In this document: in pieces, positions 60,980 to 64,000 of the stretch
Layout of the letters: each line of letters starts with the position of its first letter
Numbering within the stretch: position 1 is the stretch's first letter
DNA from: Odontesthes bonariensis
Lineage: Eukaryota; Chordata; Actinopteri; Atheriniformes; Atherinopsidae
Direction: 5' to 3'
DNA: 64,000 nt
Assembly: GCF_027942865.1 (NCBI RefSeq)
Contig: NC_134526.1
Coordinates: 8,891,284-8,955,283 of the forward strand
Program-made: the position numbers and the translations under genes
Notes under the pieces: generated by a model
What the model was told of the DNA's origin: nothing
The model's database searches: none
Seen by the model: only the letters and a program-made list of their open reading frames with translations

Positions 60980-63612
60980 ATGTCAAAGTAAGTGAAATTG
61001 TTATGTTTTAGATTAATTTTAAAGGCTAACTAGACTGCTCGTGGACATCAGTTTTGGCACACATGGAACTTATTTTGCGTTTTAATGGCACAATTATGTA
61101 TAACCAGAACACAGACCTCGACACAGCACAAGAGGAGAAAGGCTTGACTATCATAACACCAATTACTGCCTCACATCTTCACACAATCTATTTACATGGC
61201 AATTTGAAGCATTTTGAAAGGGAGAAATTGAGCGGTATGAGGAAGTTGCTGGAAAGTAGAGGGTACCCAAATATGTGAAAACGAAAGTAAGATGTTTTTT
61301 ATTTTTCAGAAGGAAGAAAGGAGCACCGAACGTGAAGCTTTAATTTGTACTGATCTAAGTAGCTTTTTAAAAAAAAAAAAAAAATAAGTTTTATATTAAT
61401 TCAATATGTTGCATTGTGACTTTATTTTGTTATCGGTATATAATAAGTACTAATTGTTAAATTGCTTGTTAGATAGACAGCAGTCTAAGAAGCTTACTGG
61501 CTCAGGAGGAGCACATAGAGAACTTTATGTTAATGTGCACCGAAAACTAAATCCTAAAGTTAATTAGTTGAACAGTAAACAAGCAGGTGCCGGCTGACCA
61601 GATGTAGTGACAGACAAAGACAGAGAACAGCAGTTGTGATAGATGTAGCAAGTCAGACATGGAGTTGAAATCCAAAGTGGTCCCAGTGGTAATAAGGGGC
61701 TGTGAGTTCAGTCGATGTCAAGTACAATATCTGAGGTCTCTGTCCAGAAGACACCAGTCCCAGAAACTGATAAGATATTGAGCAGAACTTGATTTGTCTG
61801 GACAAAAAGATTTTGACAATTTTATTTGTGTTACAGAGAAAGGTTTCGGACGACAATGTGCACATACGTTACAGAGACTTTTGGCCACATCAACACGGTG
61901 AGAGAATTCTGTGAAATGTTCCCTATGTGGAAGAAGGAAAGGAAGAGGGAGTTGGGAGAGCTCAAAAAAAGGCCGTGTGAGAAGAAGCTGGCTGAAGTGT
62001 TGAGGGGCACTCTGGGAGGTTTGGAGGAACTCGACTGCTTCCTGGCTGCAGTGGAGAAACTGGCGGTCACCTCACTGCACGTATTCAAGGAGAACCAGGT
62101 GTTAGACCTGTCCAAAGAAATCAACCTTGAGCATGTTCAGGTTGTCATAATTGTTTCACGAGTACTCTGTCCTCTACTCCTGGAGTTTAAAAGAGATGCA
62201 AAAGCCTTCTTCCTTCCCAAACCTCAGAATGTGGAGGTGCTGGCACATCAGCTGGACAGATATATACAGACCACCAAGAACATCTTTAAAAAGTTTGAGA
62301 AAAGGTAAAACTGACCAACAAAATGTTTTGTTTTCACTGAAATGCGAAAGAAACTATTGTTTTTATTTCCAGTAAAAAAAATTGTCCAATCCGTGTCATT
62401 AACAGAAAAATCAGAGATTTATGCCAGAAGATGAACAAAGAAGTTCTGGTAAACCTAAACATGAGTTTACCCGAAGGAGATGTACAAGAGATGCTTTGCC
62501 ACCTTCAGCAGCTTGATGAAATCAGGTGGGAATCTCTTTTTGGGTCATTATTAAAACATCCCAAACAGGACGCTGTCAGATAAGCTCTTTTTAAAAGATA
62601 TTTTGAAATATGAGGCTGTTCTATGGAAGTTGGCTTAGATTTGATCTTTAAATCTGCCATCTTTATTATCAGGAACAACCAGCACTTCCGGATGGTGTTC
62701 TTGTTCCAAAAGGTGTCCTGTTCAAGCTTTATCAACGACTTCAAGGAGCGAGAGCCCAAAATGCTTCAGTTTCTGAAAGAGATGGAGGAGTGTGCCATTC
62801 AGCTAGTCAAGATGAAAAAGGGGGCACTGATTTCCAGTGTGACAGGCAGCTCGGTGGGAGTAGTTGGAGGTGCTCTGTCCATTGCTGGTTTGGCCTTAAT
62901 TCCATTCACAGCAGGATTGTCTTTGGGTCTGACAATAGGTGGTACAGCGGCAGGAATCACCAGCGGAGTCAACAGTGCAGTCACCACATTCACAGAGATT
63001 GGGGTTAATAGAAAATACAAAAACAAAGTCAATAAAGTCATCAAGAATTTAATGAATGAAATGCAGAATCTCCAAAAGTCTCTGGAGCAGGTGATCAGTC
63101 AACCAGTTACTCAGATAGAGGAGAGTTATTTCTTTTCCACGTGCATGGGGGTCAAAAATGTTTTATCAGTTGCATGGAACTTCCGTTCACTTGCCAAAGA
63201 TGTTTCTGATGTCAAGTTGATCAAAAATGGGAAAACGATCATACGTGCAGGAAAAGTGGTGGCAAAAGAAGGAAAAGCATTGCACGCAGTATCTGAGGTG
63301 GCCACAGATGTGACCGATGTTGGTCAAGCAGCATTTAAAGGGACTCTGTCTGTCTCCAAGTCAGCCAGAGTTGGTTTAATCGCCCTCAATGCTCTCTTCG
63401 TCGGCATGGATATCTTCACCATCTGTAAAGACAGCATCAGTCTGGCCAAAGGAAGCGAGACCGAGGTCTCACAGTCCATCAGAGCCAGAGCTGCACTCTG
63501 GAGCTCAGAGATCGACTCGTGGAGGAAGATCCGTGACTCTCTGAATAAAGGCCTGCAGACATCAGAGAAAAGGGAAGCTGTCCTGGAGACACCATTTTAT
63601 CTGGATAGTTAG
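60980..63612 (+). CDS. Apolipoprotein L-like gene, type B, copy 2 (apol B2)
   Basis: Exons 60980-60987 (ATG TCA AA, 8 nt), 61837-62304, 62406-62525 and 62673-63612, all phase 2; 511 residues. The start MSKERFRTTM comes only from this splice. The alternative exon 3 acceptor at TTTCCAG, 33 nt upstream (about 62372), is also in frame; I chose the downstream one because exon 3 is then 120 nt as in type A. Residues 250-305 form the membrane hairpin (GGALSIAGLALIPFTAG, GITSGVNS), and the C-terminal hydrophobic GLIALNALFVGMDIF lies near 432-448. Relative to type A, exon 2 is 126 nt shorter (no acidic linker). The last about 100 codons are almost identical to type A although the rest of exon 4 is strongly diverged. 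The frame is complete and probably functional. Role inferred: lipid-binding/membrane-inserting ApoL protein. Confidence 0.88.
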
Positions 63613-63830
63613 ATGGAAAAACACACTGAAATCAGATAATAGATGCATTTTAAGTGGTTGAACCACAAATACAAATTCGCCTCAGTTTAGTGCTTTCTCT
63701 TCAACTTTGAGAATCAAAATGTAGCTTTCAACTATTGACTGTAAATCTCCTGATTTTTATACACACATATATATATACATACATACACATATAAAGATTA
63801 AACATATTACCAAGTACATGCAGTTCTATC

Positions 63831-63954
63831 ATTTTAAAACTATGGGATTTGTAGAAGGACATGTCATCAGCTTCGCCCTTTCCGTTTCTACATTTCGATA
63901 CGGAAAGGGCGAAGCTGATGACATGTCCTTCTACAAATCCCGTAGTTTTAAAAT
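63831..63954. repeat. Near-perfect hairpin, 54-bp arms (unit 2)
   Basis: Same hairpin as at 46330-46453, about 220 bp after the B2 stop. Confidence 0.9.
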
Positions 63955-64000
63955 GGCGGAGCGACATGGAGACATTCATTGGGGTGTAACACTGTTATGT

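Larger units (their letters stand above)
52224..64000 (+). repeat. Tandem duplication unit 2 (apol A2 + B2)
   Basis: Nearly identical to unit 1 from its first base (GTAGCAGGTGTCTTAATG) to the window end. Unit 2 lacks the foldback elements and the L1, lacks 863 bp corresponding to 32135-32997 (junction about 55619-55621), and carries an extra hAT element at 53462-54805. The true right border is outside the window. Confidence 0.95.

Overview
The window is nuclear DNA from a ray-finned (teleost) fish. The evidence is vertebrate split genes with GT-AG introns, an almost human-like cacng2 first exon, fish-type apolipoprotein L genes, tRNA-derived SINEs, a 5'-truncated L1/Tx1-like LINE, several hAT and TTAA-target MITEs, and long CA, TA and TC microsatellites. 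There are no bacterial operons, CRISPR arrays or viral genes.

Left part (1-30087). One coding exon is certain: exon 1 of cacng2 (stargazin, AMPA-receptor auxiliary subunit) on the minus strand at 21795-22005. Its promoter and 5' UTR lie to the right (about 22006-24000). Everything to the left is most simply the large first intron; no second exon was found. This stretch carries microsatellites, a 648-bp TTAA-flanked MITE (12397-13044), a 202-bp hairpin MITE (18014-18215) and a relic of a common teleost DNA transposon (about 26080-26663).

Right part (30088-64000). This is a recently expanded apolipoprotein L (apol) cluster on the plus strand. A unit of one 'type A' and one 'type B' apol gene is present twice in tandem: unit 1 from 30088 to beyond 46500, unit 2 from 52224 past the window end. 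Gene A1 (31576-37190), gene A2 (55063-58889) and gene B2 (60980-63612) are intact four-exon genes with matching intron phases. B1 (43487-46111) is a young pseudogene with a nonsense codon and a 2-nt deletion. A further B-type promoter/exon-1 relic lies between the units, interrupted by other DNA. An ISRE-like element lies about 120 bp upstream of a tiny ATG exon in both A copies, which suggests interferon control, as known for mammalian APOL genes.

Because the units are nearly identical, each serves as the empty-site control for the other. Unit 1 has gained a 917-bp near-perfect foldback element (TTAA target duplication) in intron 3 of A1, and a foldback element with about 280-bp arms into which an L1 fragment later jumped. 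Unit 2 has gained a 1344-bp hAT element (8-bp target duplication) inside the A2 promoter and has probably lost 863 bp. The spacer between the units (46.5-52.2 kb) holds a compact three-exon gene of unknown function (47299-48142), two TTAA MITEs and nested hAT elements. In human 22q12.3 the APOL cluster and CACNG2 are also near neighbours, so this looks like conserved synteny.
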